Source of the DNA: DAHUYF01 sp035945115
GTDB taxonomy: Bacteria; Pseudomonadota; Alphaproteobacteria; ATCC43930; CGMCC-115725
Reading direction: 5' to 3'
Length of the DNA stretch: 64,000 bases
NCBI GenBank assembly: GCA_035945115.1
Contig: DASZAN010000104.1
Coordinates: 3,262-67,261, forward strand
Part shown: positions 51,278 through 59,564 of the stretch, one piece after another
Layout: each line of letters begins with the position of its first letter
Numbering within the stretch: the first letter of the stretch is position 1
Made by a program: the position numbers and the translations under genes
The notes under the pieces: model-generated
The model's database searches: none
What the model was told of the DNA's origin: nothing
What the model saw: only the letters and a program-made list of their open reading frames with translations

Positions 51278-51889
51278 CTACGGACCCCGCTGCCTACCTG
51301 CCTTCTCAAAGATCGCGCCGTAGTGGTACGGCGGCAAGTCGATCACACTCAACCGCTGGAACCCGGCAGGCTCGACCGCGGCAGAAACATCGGGAGGAGC
51401 CATTCGCATCTCTGTCTTCGGTCCGCGCGGTTGGTCGAGGACCATCGTCTCCTCGCGCGGACGTCGGTGCCAGTTAATGACGACGAAGTGGCCACGCGGC
51501 CTCAGCGCGGCAGCGACGGCGCGAGCCAATCGATCCTTGTCGGGAACGCCATGAAACGTGTTCGCGATCAGCACGACATCGACAGGCGTCAGCACAAGCT
51601 CCGCGATGGCATAAGCGTCGCCCGTCACGAAGGAGCAATTCGTCAAGCCTGCCGCGACGAGTCTCGCCCGTGCCCGCTCAAGCATCGCCGGGTCAAGATC
51701 AATGGCAACAACTCGCCGTGCGATCCGCGCTAACGGAAGCGTGAACAGCCCATCGCCACAACAGAGGTCAACGACATCCCTGTCGGGCTCAATGCCCAGC
51801 GCAGCGATCACCGCGTCTGGTCGAGGCCAGAGGGCCTCCCACCAGTCGGAATCGGGCATTGCAGTCGCCGGATAGAACTCTCCTCGCAC
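51278..51889 (-). CDS. Class I SAM-dependent methyltransferase
   Basis: A 203-residue enzyme with the SAM motif I VVDLCCGDGLFTLPLAR, the acidic loop VVAIDLDPAMLERAR, and motif II-III PVDVVLIANTFHGVPDKDRLARAVAAALRPRGHFVVINWH. The substrate is unknown. It is separated by over 100 bases from yeiH and 88 bases from the thioredoxin-like gene. Similar genes sit with sulfur or metal genes but no specific function can be read. Confidence 0.85.
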   Translation of the reverse strand: MRGEFYPATAMPDSDWWEALWPRPDAVIAALGIEPDRDVVDLCCGDGLFTLPLARIARRVVAIDLDPAMLERARARLVAAGLTNCSFVTGDAYAIAELVLTPVDVVLIANTFHGVPDKDRLARAVAAALRPRGHFVVINWHRRPREETMVLDQPRGPKTEMRMAPPDVSAAVEPAGFQRLSVIDLPPYHYGAIFEKAGRQRGP

Positions 51890-51977
51890 GTAAGCCTTCC
51901 AACTGTTCTAAGCCGCACATGTTCAAGGGCGGCGGAGCTTGGACCGAGATCACCCACATCCGCCGAGGCATCGAATG

Positions 51978-52238
51978 TCACGACCGTTTCCCTTGTCGAT
52001 CGCCCACCAGCGCGAAGGCGTCAGCGATCGAGCTCGTTCCTACGCCCCGCAGCGTGCCATCGATCACAATCGCGGGCACCGTGCGGATGCCCAACTCCAG
52101 CGCGAGATGTCGTCCTGCTGGCTGTCCCACATCAAGTACTTCCAAGGTCAACCCATTCCCGGCCGCCACCTTGGACCACACCTGCTCGGCGGTAGGACAA
52201 GACGGGCACCACTTAGAGACAAGCAATTGCAGCTTCAC
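51978..52238 (-). CDS. Thioredoxin-like protein with CPSC active site
   Basis: An 86-residue thioredoxin-fold protein with CPSC (residues 11-14; KWCPSCPTAEQVW) and the cis-Pro IRTVPAIVIDG. It is short, glutaredoxin-like, of the kind called thioredoxin family protein. It is divergent from hemerythrin, sharing the 132-base gap with an FNR-type box at 52289. Disulfide reduction of a sulfur-pathway partner is possible. Confidence 0.82.
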   Translation of the reverse strand: MKLQLLVSKWCPSCPTAEQVWSKVAAGNGLTLEVLDVGQPAGRHLALELGIRTVPAIVIDGTLRGVGTSSIADAFALVGDRQGKRS

Positions 52239-52288
52239 AGCGCCTTTCCCCGTGGAGGATCATGTTGAACTACGCTGGCCGCGCCGCT

Positions 52289-52302
52289 TTGATCCAGGTC
52301 AA
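52289..52302 (+). promoter_or_regulatory. FNR/FixK box between the thioredoxin and hemerythrin genes
   Basis: TTGAT-CCAG-GTCAA is a perfect TTGAY-N4-RTCAA palindrome. It is about 76 bases before the hemerythrin ATG and about 57 before the thioredoxin ATG. Confidence 0.55.
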
Positions 52303-52370
52303 ATCGCTGCGGCTCGAAGCGAGAGTACCCTGAAGCGCTCGTCGCGAACGTACCACGAGTAAGACGACCC

Positions 52371-52808
52371 ATGGCACGCCTCAGCGAGGTCTTCCGCCGC
52401 GACCACCAGCGCTTGGAGGAGATCATTGGCGAAGTGGAGCGACGCGTTGCGACGGGGGAGTGGCCGCAAGCGCTGGCTGGCTTCACTTCGTTCCGTGAGG
52501 CGATCGAGCGGCACATGGCGGTCGAGGAACAATGGCTGTTCCCGGTTGCCGAGACTGACGACGTCCCGGCTAGCTCCGCGCTTACGGCGACATTGCGCAA
52601 GGGGCACCGCGATCTTCGTGTCTTCTTCGAAGAACTGCAGGACGCCCTCGCCGCTCGCGATGACGAGGAGTTTCGCCAGACCGCCGCCACGATGCGCGAG
52701 CTCCTTCGGCTTCACGACGAGAAAGAGGAGGTCGAACTTTATTCGGCGGTCGAATCCTGCCTCGACAATGACGGTGCCGCGGTGATCGCACGGCTCGCCG
52801 GGCAGTGA
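52371..52808 (+). CDS. Hemerythrin-domain protein
   Basis: A 145-residue four-helix protein. Iron ligand pattern is visible: H11 (RRDHQRLEE), H-x3-E in ERHMAVEEQWLFP, H in KGHRDLRVFFEE and HDEKEEVELYSAVE. These bind a di-iron centre and react with O2 or NO. Under the FNR-type box this would fit an oxygen-buffer or sensor function next to oxygen-sensitive iron-sulfur enzymes. ATG at 52371; 57 bases before the LbpA-like gene. Confidence 0.87.
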   Translation: MARLSEVFRRDHQRLEEIIGEVERRVATGEWPQALAGFTSFREAIERHMAVEEQWLFPVAETDDVPASSALTATLRKGHRDLRVFFEELQDALAARDDEEFRQTAATMRELLRLHDEKEEVELYSAVESCLDNDGAAVIARLAGQ

Positions 52809-52865
52809 AAGAGGAATGAGCGCGAGCGACCAGAGAGGCCGCTGCGGACGTCGGAAAGGGTACTT

Positions 52866-53312
52866 ATGGCCGAGTATCGAGGGTGCGTCCTACCCGAGGA
52901 CGTCTTTTACGATCTCGACTACGTCTGGTTCCGGCGTGAGCTCGCCGGGCGAGTGACCATCGGCGTCACCGACCCCGCTCAGACCATGGCCGGGCGCGTG
53001 CAAGCCGTACACATCAAAAAGGTGGAAACCGAAATCCGCCCAGGTCGGCATGTGGCCACCGTGGAAAGCGGGAAGTGGGTGGGTGGCATTCCCGTTCCTT
53101 TCGCGGCGACGGTTGTCGAGCGCAACGAGGCCGTTCTTGCCGAGCCGCATCTCCTCAATGTCGATCCTTACGGACAAGGGTGGATCGCCCGCCTGCAGCC
53201 AAAGGAAACCGACCAAGCCTTCGCGGGCTTGACCACCGGGGCAGCCGCGATCGCGGCGTTACAGCAATGGATCGATCGTTACGACCTGGAATGCATGCGC
53301 TGTTCCGACTAG
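52866..53312 (+). CDS. lbpA2: Second LbpA-type lipoyl carrier (GcvH-like)
   Basis: A 148-residue GcvH-fold protein, same length as LbpA at 41005. The lipoylated lysine is K70 in ATVESGKWVGGIP. It shares DPYGQGWIARLQP and the N-terminal pattern CVLPEDVFYDLDYVWFRREL with LbpA. The C-terminus is ECMRCSD with two Cys, unlike LbpA. No glycine cleavage genes are nearby, so it belongs with sHdr-type carriers. It may be a substitute under other conditions. Confidence 0.88.
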   Translation: MAEYRGCVLPEDVFYDLDYVWFRRELAGRVTIGVTDPAQTMAGRVQAVHIKKVETEIRPGRHVATVESGKWVGGIPVPFAATVVERNEAVLAEPHLLNVDPYGQGWIARLQPKETDQAFAGLTTGAAAIAALQQWIDRYDLECMRCSD

Positions 53313-53385
53313 GAGCGGCTCGCGTTCGGGGTCACCGGACCGACCCGGAATGCCGCCAACGCGATGATCACAGAGGGGGGATGGA

Positions 53386-53760
53386 ATGCGAATTCGATCC
53401 CATATACGAGATCTCGCAGCAGGCCCCGTTTTCCTTGTTGTATTCGCATCGGCCCCTTTCACCTGCGCGGCAGCGTGCCGCGGCACGTCGGGCGACTGGA
53501 ACGCGGGAAGCGCGATCTACCACCAAACATGCATTAACTGTCACGGCGAAGACGGCAAAGGTGTCCGCCGCGGCGTGCCGGACTTCACGACGGGTGTGAT
53601 GGCCTATTCCACTGAGTCGTTATTGGCGCATATTAAGAACGGTTTCCGCGGACCGGGCCGTCCTTTGGCAATGCCTCCCAAAGGCGGAAATCCTACGCTT
53701 ACCGACGACGATATTCGCAACGTCCTCGCCTACTTGCGCCAGACGTTCGGTTGCGGATAG
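53386..53760 (+). CDS. Monohaem c-type cytochrome
   Basis: A 124-residue exported cytochrome. Signal peptide residues 1 to about 29 (GPVFLVVFASAPFTCAAA), one haem site CINCH (49-53), and a likely Met ligand in PLAMPPKGG. The fold GxAIYxxxCxxCHGxxGKGxR and DDDIRNVLAYLRQTF are those of small class I cytochromes. It ends the plus-strand run and may take electrons from sulfur oxidation. ATG 53386. Confidence 0.85.
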   Translation: MRIRSHIRDLAAGPVFLVVFASAPFTCAAACRGTSGDWNAGSAIYHQTCINCHGEDGKGVRRGVPDFTTGVMAYSTESLLAHIKNGFRGPGRPLAMPPKGGNPTLTDDDIRNVLAYLRQTFGCG

Positions 53761-53870
53761 AGCAGATGCCACCCGTCATGATCCGGCGACCGCCTAATCC
53801 GATCGGCATGGCCATTCTGATCGGTAGGTGGCCGAAAAGATTTCCATCGCGCCGCGTGGCGCTTCTTTCC

Positions 53871-53913
53871 TGTGAGGACTTTGCTTCTTTCTGTGAGGAC
53901 TTTTGTGAGGACT
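53871..53913 (+). repeat. Three short direct repeats TGTGAGGACT
   Basis: TGTGAGGACT occurs at 53871-53880, 53892-53901 (followed by T) and 53904-53913. They lie in a non-coding 781-base region that also holds a tRNA remnant, and could be the scar of an integration or excision. Confidence 0.7.
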
Positions 53914-54002
53914 CAGGGTCGATTCCCGGCTCTTCCGGTCCGATCTAGGCCAGGAAAATCCGCAGAAAACCGCCATTTTTGTCCATGTTTGCAACCCAGG
54001 AT

Positions 54003-54043
54003 AGCATTACCAATGGAGTGCTCTACCACTGAGCTACGGCAGC
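54003..54043 (-). pseudogene. tRNA-Thr(GGT) 5' half remnant
   Basis: The minus strand from 54043 reads GCTGCCGTAGCTCAGTGG then TAGAGCACTCCATTGGTAA, i.e. acceptor 5' strand, D arm, anticodon stem and the loop with anticodon GGT (about 54010-54012). Beyond that the 3' anticodon strand, variable and T arms do not follow; no CCA end is present. It is a broken copy cut at the anticodon loop, as seen at tRNA att sites. Confidence 0.7.
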
Positions 54044-54282
54044 GGCCGTTCGTTGAAGAAGGCGCCCGCGAGAATGGGCGGCACCACATATCCCATTGGG
54101 CCGGGAATGGCAAGCTGCCCGGGATCACCCGGCAATGGCGACGGCGCCGCGCTGGGGCTGGCGCCGAGCCGGAACTCGCCGAACGCGCCAACGTTTGTGG
54201 TTGCCAGTCCGCAGGATGGAGTTCCGGGTCGGGAATAGTTTGCGCGCGGGGCTTGTTAATTAACGGGAGGCTCGAGCACCTC

Positions 54283-54498
54283 GTGTACAACCCCGCTCTC
54301 GACACGGACGAAGCTGCGCCTGACGTCCTTGCCGCCTTCCAGGCGGCGAAAGCGGCCGGTCTCTCGCCGGTCGAATGTTATCGGGCTGGAGTTGCCGCAT
54401 GGCGGCGGCACCACCCGGATCAGGCGCCTGAATATGCGGCCAAGCGCGCGGTGGCTGTCATTCTTGCGCACAACGTCGTTCTGAGATCCAACGAGTAG
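54283..54498 (+). CDS. Possible small hypothetical protein
   Basis: From GTG 54283 an open frame encodes about 71 residues (VYNPALDTDEAAPDVLAAFQAAKAAG... RRHHPDQAPEYAAKRAVAVILAHNV). The composition looks protein-like and GGGAGG lies upstream, but spacing is long and the frame continues upstream into the scar region. I do not recognise it. Low confidence. Confidence 0.35.
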   Translation: MYNPALDTDEAAPDVLAAFQAAKAAGLSPVECYRAGVAAWRRHHPDQAPEYAAKRAVAVILAHNVVLRSNE

Positions 54499-54541
54499 CA
54501 TTGGCTTGACCGTGCTGCCGACGCCGCGCATCGTTGCGGCG

Positions 54542-54730
54542 ATGACCAAGCACCCGCCGTCCAAGCCCAGCGCCCTCTCGCTAACGGACCCCGACCCACC
54601 GCAAAAGCAGGACCGGCTCGCAGCGGCGCTCCGGGCGAATCTACTGAGGCGGAAGGCACGGCAGCGACGGCAAGCGGAGGGGGCCGACCGGGGAAGCACC
54701 CCGCTGCCGGAGCGCACCCGTAAGCCTTGA
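54542..54730 (+). CDS. Small conserved protein upstream of murA
   Basis: A 62-residue basic protein (MTKHPPSKPSALSLTDP, then DRLAAALRANLLRRKARQRRQAEG). Small Lys/Arg-rich proteins with the DRLAAALRANLxxRKAQ motif often precede murA in alphaproteobacteria. An upstream ATG at 54506 would add an unconserved stretch. Function unknown. Confidence 0.6.
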   Translation: MTKHPPSKPSALSLTDPDPPQKQDRLAAALRANLLRRKARQRRQAEGADRGSTPLPERTRKP

Positions 54731-54881
54731 GCCGCTGAGCGGCATTCGGTAGAACCCAGGCTTCTCGGAGAAGCGTGGAGTCGGGTCGTTGCCCGCGGCG
54801 GCGCTGCTGGGCGAGGTCGTCGTTAGTTCGCCATAAAGTCGCGGCAGGATTGTTGCTCGCGCACCCTTTCAGGACATTCTC

Positions 54882-56168
54882 ATGGATCGGATTCGTATCC
54901 GCGGCGGCAGGCCGCTTGAAGGCAAGATACATATCGGCGGGGCGAAAAATGCCGCGCTCCCTCTGATGGCTGCCGCGCTGTTGACCTCGGAAAAACTCAC
55001 GCTGACGAACGTCCCGCGCCTCGCCGATATCACGACGCTCTCGCATCTTCTCGTGCAGCACGGCGTCTCCATTACCATGAGCGGCGCCGAAGTCGGGGAA
55101 GAGCGCGGGCACGTGCTCGAGCTCTCCGCCGCACGCATCGCCTCGACCACGGCACCCTACGACCTCGTGCGCAAGATGCGAGCTTCGGTGCTGGTGCTAG
55201 GTCCGCTCGTCGCGCGCTGCGGCGAGGCTCGCGTCTCGCTACCGGGCGGCTGCGCGATTGGCCCGCGGCCAGTGGATTTGCACCTCAAGGGGCTTGAGCA
55301 TCTGGGTGCTTCGGTGGTCTTGCGCCAAGGATACATCGAGGCGACGGCGCCCAAGGGGTTGATCGGTGCGGAGATCGTCTTTCCCATCGTTTCCGTCGGC
55401 GCGACAGAGAACCTACTGATGGCGGCGACGCTTGCGGAGGGCGAAACGACCCTCGTCAATGCCGCGCGCGAGCCCGAGATCGTCGATCTCGCGCGCTGCC
55501 TCACATCGATGGGGGCGGTGATCGAGGGAGCCGGCACCGATCGCATCCGGATCCGCGGCGTGGAGCGATTGGGTGGAGCTCGCCACAAAGTCATACCCGA
55601 TCGGATCGAAACCGGCACCTATATGATGGCGGCGGCGACGACGGGGGGCGCGGTGGAGTTGGTCGGTGCGGATTACGGCTCGGTCGCGGCCGTCGCGCGA
55701 ACTCTCGAAGGCGCCGGTCTCGAGGTGAACGAGACCGAGGCTGGGATCCGTGTCCGGCGGCACAGCGGCCGGCTCACCGGCGTCGACGTCATGACCGAGC
55801 CTTTCCCCGGCTTTCCGACCGATCTTCAAGCGCAGATGATGGCTGCCATGACCACCGCGCAGGGGGCGGCCATGATCACCGAGACGATTTTCGAAAATCG
55901 CTTCATGCACGTGCCCGAGCTCTGTCGGATGGGTGCCAATATCAATGTGCACGGCGCATCGGCGATGGTGCGGGGGGTCGCCAAGCTCACCGGCGCCCCG
56001 GTCATGGCGACCGACCTCAGGGCATCCGTGTCGCTCGTCCTGGCCGGGCTCGCGGCCGAAGGGGAAACCGTCATCAACCGCGTTTACCATCTCGATCGCG
56101 GCTATGAGCAGCTCGAAGAGAAGCTTTCCGCCTGCGGCGCCGATGTCGAGCGGCTGATCGGCGACTAG
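54882..56168 (+). CDS. murA: UDP-N-acetylglucosamine 1-carboxyvinyltransferase
   Basis: A 428-residue MurA, the first committed step of peptidoglycan synthesis (UDP-GlcNAc plus PEP). RIRGGRPLEGKIHIGGAKNAALPLMAAALL is at the N-terminus, and the fosfomycin-binding Cys is in SLPGGCAIGPRPVDLH. The later segments PFPGFPTDLQAQMMAAM and LDRGYEQLEEKLSACGADVERL are standard. Length is normal. ATG at 54882. Confidence 0.96.
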   Translation: MDRIRIRGGRPLEGKIHIGGAKNAALPLMAAALLTSEKLTLTNVPRLADITTLSHLLVQHGVSITMSGAEVGEERGHVLELSAARIASTTAPYDLVRKMRASVLVLGPLVARCGEARVSLPGGCAIGPRPVDLHLKGLEHLGASVVLRQGYIEATAPKGLIGAEIVFPIVSVGATENLLMAATLAEGETTLVNAAREPEIVDLARCLTSMGAVIEGAGTDRIRIRGVERLGGARHKVIPDRIETGTYMMAAATTGGAVELVGADYGSVAAVARTLEGAGLEVNETEAGIRVRRHSGRLTGVDVMTEPFPGFPTDLQAQMMAAMTTAQGAAMITETIFENRFMHVPELCRMGANINVHGASAMVRGVAKLTGAPVMATDLRASVSLVLAGLAAEGETVINRVYHLDRGYEQLEEKLSACGADVERLIGD

Positions 56169-56180
56169 CGAGAAGACGCG

Positions 56181-56615
56181 ATGGCGGCGGCGCTCAAACT
56201 GCGAGCCGAGGATGCGGAGGATCTGAGTATCCTCTCGGCCATCCTGCAGGACTCCCTCGTCGCCGTCAGCGAGATCGCGTGGCTCGCCGAGGAGAAGCGC
56301 TTCGTTCTGGTGGCGAACCGATTTCGCTGGGAGCCGCCCGAGGAGGGGCCGCGTCGCAATTTCGAGCGCCACCTCTGCGGCTTGCGCATCGACGATGTGC
56401 GGGCGGTACAGCGGCGTGGATTCAATCCCCGCGAAGGGGACCGGCTGCTCGTGCTCCTCGCCTTGCGCGCCGAAGCCGGCCTGCTTTACCTGGACTTCGC
56501 CGGCGGCAGCAGCATCCGCCTGGAAGTCGGGCGGATCCTGTGCCATCTAGAGGACTTCGGCGAGCCCTGGCCGACGAAATGGCGCCCGCGCCACCCCGTC
56601 GAAGACGTCGAGTAG
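56181..56615 (+). CDS. DUF2948 family protein
   Basis: A 144-residue protein with LKLRAEDAEDLSILSAILQDSLVAVSEIAWLAEEKRFVLVANRFRWE and the C-terminal SIRLEVGRILCHLEDFGEPWPTKWRPRH, the DUF2948 pattern. It lies between murA and hisG as in many alphaproteobacteria; 12 bases after murA. Function unknown. Confidence 0.9.
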   Translation: MAAALKLRAEDAEDLSILSAILQDSLVAVSEIAWLAEEKRFVLVANRFRWEPPEEGPRRNFERHLCGLRIDDVRAVQRRGFNPREGDRLLVLLALRAEAGLLYLDFAGGSSIRLEVGRILCHLEDFGEPWPTKWRPRHPVEDVE

Positions 56616-56673
56616 CGTCTGCTATCCTGGTGCTCCGGTTCCTGATCGGCGCGCTCGTCATCGCGGACTTTAG

Positions 56674-57348
56674 GTGGAGAGAGTTTTGCAAGCGAACGAA
56701 AAGCTCATTCTGGCGCTTCCGAAAGGGCGCATCCTCGGCGAGGTCATGCCTCTCCTCGGCCGTGCCGGGATCGAGATCGAGCGCGCTTTTGCCGATCCCG
56801 AGGCGCGGCAGCTTCGCTTTGCGACCAACCATCGCGGCCTCGAAGTCATCCGCGTGCGCAATTTCGACGTGGCCAATTTCGTCGCGTTTGGCGCGTCGCA
56901 TCTCGGCATCGCCGGCAATGACGTGCTGATGGAATTCGAGTATCCCGAGATCTACGCGCCGCTCGATCTGCAGGTGGGGTTCTGCCGCCTCGTCGTCGCC
57001 GCACCGGCCGAGGATGTCGGCCGTGACGATCCCGCACGCTGGAGTCACGTGCGCATCGCGACGAAATATCCGGAAATCACCCGCCGCCATTTCGCCGCCC
57101 GCGGGGTCCAAGCGGAATGCATCAAATTGAACGGCGCGATGGAGCTCGCGCCCAGCCTCGGACTCAGCCGGCAGATCGTCGATCTCGTCCAGACCGGCGC
57201 CACGCTCAAGGCAAACGGCTTGGTCGAGATCGAGCGGATTGCCGAGGTCACCTCGCGCCTCATCGTCAATCGCCCCGCGCTCAAGACAAGGGCCGACGAA
57301 GTCGCGGGATGGATCGATCGCTTTCGGGGCGCCGTCGATGCCGCTTAG
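56674..57348 (+). CDS. hisG: ATP phosphoribosyltransferase, short form
   Basis: A 224-residue HisG-S catalysing the first step of histidine synthesis (ATP plus PRPP). It has LILALPKGRILGEVMPLL, GIAGNDVLMEF, RIATKYPEITRRHF and the PRPP loop ELAPSLGLSRQIVDLVQTGATLKANGL. The short type needs HisZ, which is not in the window. The start is GTG 56674 (MERVLQANEKL). It overlaps hisD by 11 bases. Confidence 0.94.
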   Translation: MERVLQANEKLILALPKGRILGEVMPLLGRAGIEIERAFADPEARQLRFATNHRGLEVIRVRNFDVANFVAFGASHLGIAGNDVLMEFEYPEIYAPLDLQVGFCRLVVAAPAEDVGRDDPARWSHVRIATKYPEITRRHFAARGVQAECIKLNGAMELAPSLGLSRQIVDLVQTGATLKANGLVEIERIAEVTSRLIVNRPALKTRADEVAGWIDRFRGAVDAA

Positions 57349-58639
57349 GCTAAGCACGAGCTCGCCGCGCTTTTCCGCGGAGTTCGCGGCCTTTGCCGCG
57401 GCGAAGCGCGAAGCGGCAGCTGACGTCGACGCGGCGGTGCTCGAGATTCTCGAGGCGGTACAGCGCCGCGGCGATGCCGCGCTCATCGACTATACCCGGC
57501 GCTTCGATCGGCTCGAGCTGACACCGGCGACGATGCGGATTTCCCCGGCGGAAATCGCCGCGGCGGCGCGGTCGTGCGAGAGTGAGACGTTGGCGGCGCT
57601 ACGGTTCGCGGCGGAGCGCATCGAAGCCTATCACCGCCGCCAAATCCCGGAGGATTTTTCCTTTACCGACGCTGCCGGCGTGCGCTTGGGCGCGCGCTGG
57701 CGCCCGATCGCCGCGGCGGGTCTTTACGTGCCGGGCGGCACTGCCGCTTATCCCTCCTCTGTGCTGATGAATGCCATTCCCGCGAAGGTCGCCGGCGTCG
57801 AGCGGCTCGTCATGGTCGTGCCGGCGCCTGGCGGTGTTCTCAATCCGCTGGTGCTGGCGGCTGCATCCCTCGTCGGTCTCGATGAAGTCTATCGCATCGG
57901 TGGCGCGCAAGCGGTGGCGGCCCTGGCTTACGGCACGGAAACGATCACGCCTGTCGACAAAATCGTCGGCCCCGGCAACGCTTACGTTGCTGCCGCGAAG
58001 CGGCACGTGTTCGGCACCGTCGGCATCGACACCATTGCGGGTCCGTCGGAGATCCTTGTCGTTGCCGATGCACAGAACGATCCCGCCTGGGTCGCCGCCG
58101 ACCTACTCTCGCAAGCCGAGCACGACACTGCTGCGCAAGCGATTCTCATCACCGACGATGATCGCTTCGCTGATGCCGTGGCAGACGCTGCGGCCGCGCA
58201 TTTGACGTCGCTGCCACGGCAGTCGATCGCCGGTGAGAGTTGGGCGACGCACGGCGCCATGATCACGGTTGCGAGCTGGGACGAGGCAGCCTCCCTGGTC
58301 GATCGTCTTGCCCCCGAGCATCTCGAAGTGGCGCTCGACGATGCCGAAGCGTTCGCAGCGAAGATCCGCAACGCCGGGGCAATCTTCCTCGGCCGCTTCA
58401 CGCCTGAAGCGGTCGGCGACTATGTCGGCGGACCCAATCATGTGCTGCCGACGGCGCGCAGCGCGCGGTTTGCCTCGGGGTTGGGCGTGACGGATTTCCT
58501 CAAGCGGACCTCGCTGCTTGCCTGTGACGCCGAGAGCCTGCGCTCGCTCGGCCCCGCGGCGATCACGCTTGCTCGCGCCGAAGGCCTCGACGCTCACGCG
58601 CTCTCGGTGGCGCTGAGGCTAAATCTTCCGCGCCGCTGA
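57338..58639 (+). CDS. hisD: Histidinol dehydrogenase
   Basis: A 433-residue HisD, the last two oxidations in histidine synthesis. It shows YVPGGTAAYPSSVLMNAIPAKVAGV, GGAQAVAALAYGTETI, DKIVGPGNAYVAAAKR, IAGPSEILVVAD and LSQAEHDTAAQAILIT, with the zinc region GPNHVLPTARSARFASGLGVTDFLKR. The ATG at 57338 lies inside the hisG 3' end; a longer frame to 57239 is an artefact. The TGA overlaps the next ATG. Confidence 0.95.
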   Translation: MPLRLSTSSPRFSAEFAAFAAAKREAAADVDAAVLEILEAVQRRGDAALIDYTRRFDRLELTPATMRISPAEIAAAARSCESETLAALRFAAERIEAYHRRQIPEDFSFTDAAGVRLGARWRPIAAAGLYVPGGTAAYPSSVLMNAIPAKVAGVERLVMVVPAPGGVLNPLVLAAASLVGLDEVYRIGGAQAVAALAYGTETITPVDKIVGPGNAYVAAAKRHVFGTVGIDTIAGPSEILVVADAQNDPAWVAADLLSQAEHDTAAQAILITDDDRFADAVADAAAAHLTSLPRQSIAGESWATHGAMITVASWDEAASLVDRLAPEHLEVALDDAEAFAAKIRNAGAIFLGRFTPEAVGDYVGGPNHVLPTARSARFASGLGVTDFLKRTSLLACDAESLRSLGPAAITLARAEGLDAHALSVALRLNLPRR

Positions 58640-59115
58640 TGGCAGAGGCCGACCAGCGCATCGTCAAGATCACTCTCGACGAGCGCTCGGTCGTACGCCG
58701 AAATGCGGACATCGAGCATGAACGCTCCGTCGCGATCTTCGATCTCCTCGAAGAGAACCGCTTCGCCCCCGGCAACGGCGCGGCCGGCCCTTTTCATGTG
58801 CATCTCAGCATCGAGGAGAATCGCCTCGTCCTCGACGTCCGCAGCGCGGATGGGGAAACGATCGACCGCGTCGTCGTCGCGCTCACGCCATTCCGCAGCA
58901 TCGTCAAGGACTATTTTCTTGTCTGCGAGAGCTACTTCAATGCGATTCGCACGGCAAGCCCCTCGCGCATCGAAGCGATCGATATGGGTCGCCGCGCCCT
59001 TCACAACGAAGGCTCGGAACTGCTCCGCGAACGGCTCGCCGATCGCGTCGAGATCGACCTCAACACGGCGCGGCGACTCTTCACGCTCCTCTGCGTGCTA
59101 CACCTCAGAGCGTGA
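58639..59115 (+). CDS. UPF0262 protein
   Basis: A 158-residue conserved alphaproteobacterial protein (RIVKITLDERSVVRRNADIEHERSVAIFDLLEENRFAP; PFRSIVKDYFLVCESYFNAIRTASPSRIEAIDMGRRALHNEG). Starts by TGATG overlap after hisD. Function unknown; it keeps this neighbourhood in most alphaproteobacteria. Confidence 0.92.
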   Translation: MAEADQRIVKITLDERSVVRRNADIEHERSVAIFDLLEENRFAPGNGAAGPFHVHLSIEENRLVLDVRSADGETIDRVVVALTPFRSIVKDYFLVCESYFNAIRTASPSRIEAIDMGRRALHNEGSELLRERLADRVEIDLNTARRLFTLLCVLHLRA

Positions 59116-59118
59116 GCG

Positions 59119-59562
59119 ATGGCTCGTTTGCCTTCGAGCGTGCTCTTCGCTTGTACCCTCAACTCGATCCGCTCGCCCATGGCCGAGGCGATGCTGAAGC
59201 ATTGGCATGGCCGCCACATCTATGTGGACTCCGTCGGCGTGCGCGAGGGAGAGATCGATCCCTTCGCCGTCGCCGTGATGGACGAGATCGGCATCGATCT
59301 GAGCCACCATCGCGTCAAGACCTTCGACGAGCTCGAAGACACGTCCTTCGATCTCGTCGTCTCGCTGTCGCCCGAAGCGCAGCACCGCGCGGTGGAGCTC
59401 ACGCGCACCATGGCTTGCACGGTCGAATACTGGCCGATGCTGGACGCAAGCGCGGTTGAGGGGAGTCGCGACGAGCGTCTTGCGGCATACCGCGCCGTGC
59501 GCGACCATTTGCGCCGCCGCATCTTGGAGCGCTTTCCCTTGGACCCCGTGGGGAGCTTGTAG
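59119..59562 (+). CDS. Low-molecular-weight protein-tyrosine phosphatase family protein
   Basis: A 147-residue protein with the P-loop C12-TLNSI-R18-S, the CX5R signature of LMW-PTP/ArsC-like enzymes, and later EVEYWPMLDAS in place of the usual Asp loop. Usual residues in the loop (GNxCR) are LNSIR here. Location after UPF0262 is conserved. Dephosphorylation or arsenate-type activity is unproven. 2 bases before maf. Confidence 0.88.
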   Translation: MARLPSSVLFACTLNSIRSPMAEAMLKHWHGRHIYVDSVGVREGEIDPFAVAVMDEIGIDLSHHRVKTFDELEDTSFDLVVSLSPEAQHRAVELTRTMACTVEYWPMLDASAVEGSRDERLAAYRAVRDHLRRRILERFPLDPVGSL

Positions 59563-59564
59563 CG

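Noticed and set aside
53386..54541. CRISPR-like array near the TGTGAGGACT repeats
   Set aside because: Only three short repeats with uneven 12-21 base spacing and no cas genes; not a CRISPR array.
55413..56546. 377-codon minus-strand frame opposite murA and DUF2948
   Set aside because: Antisense of well-recognised genes.
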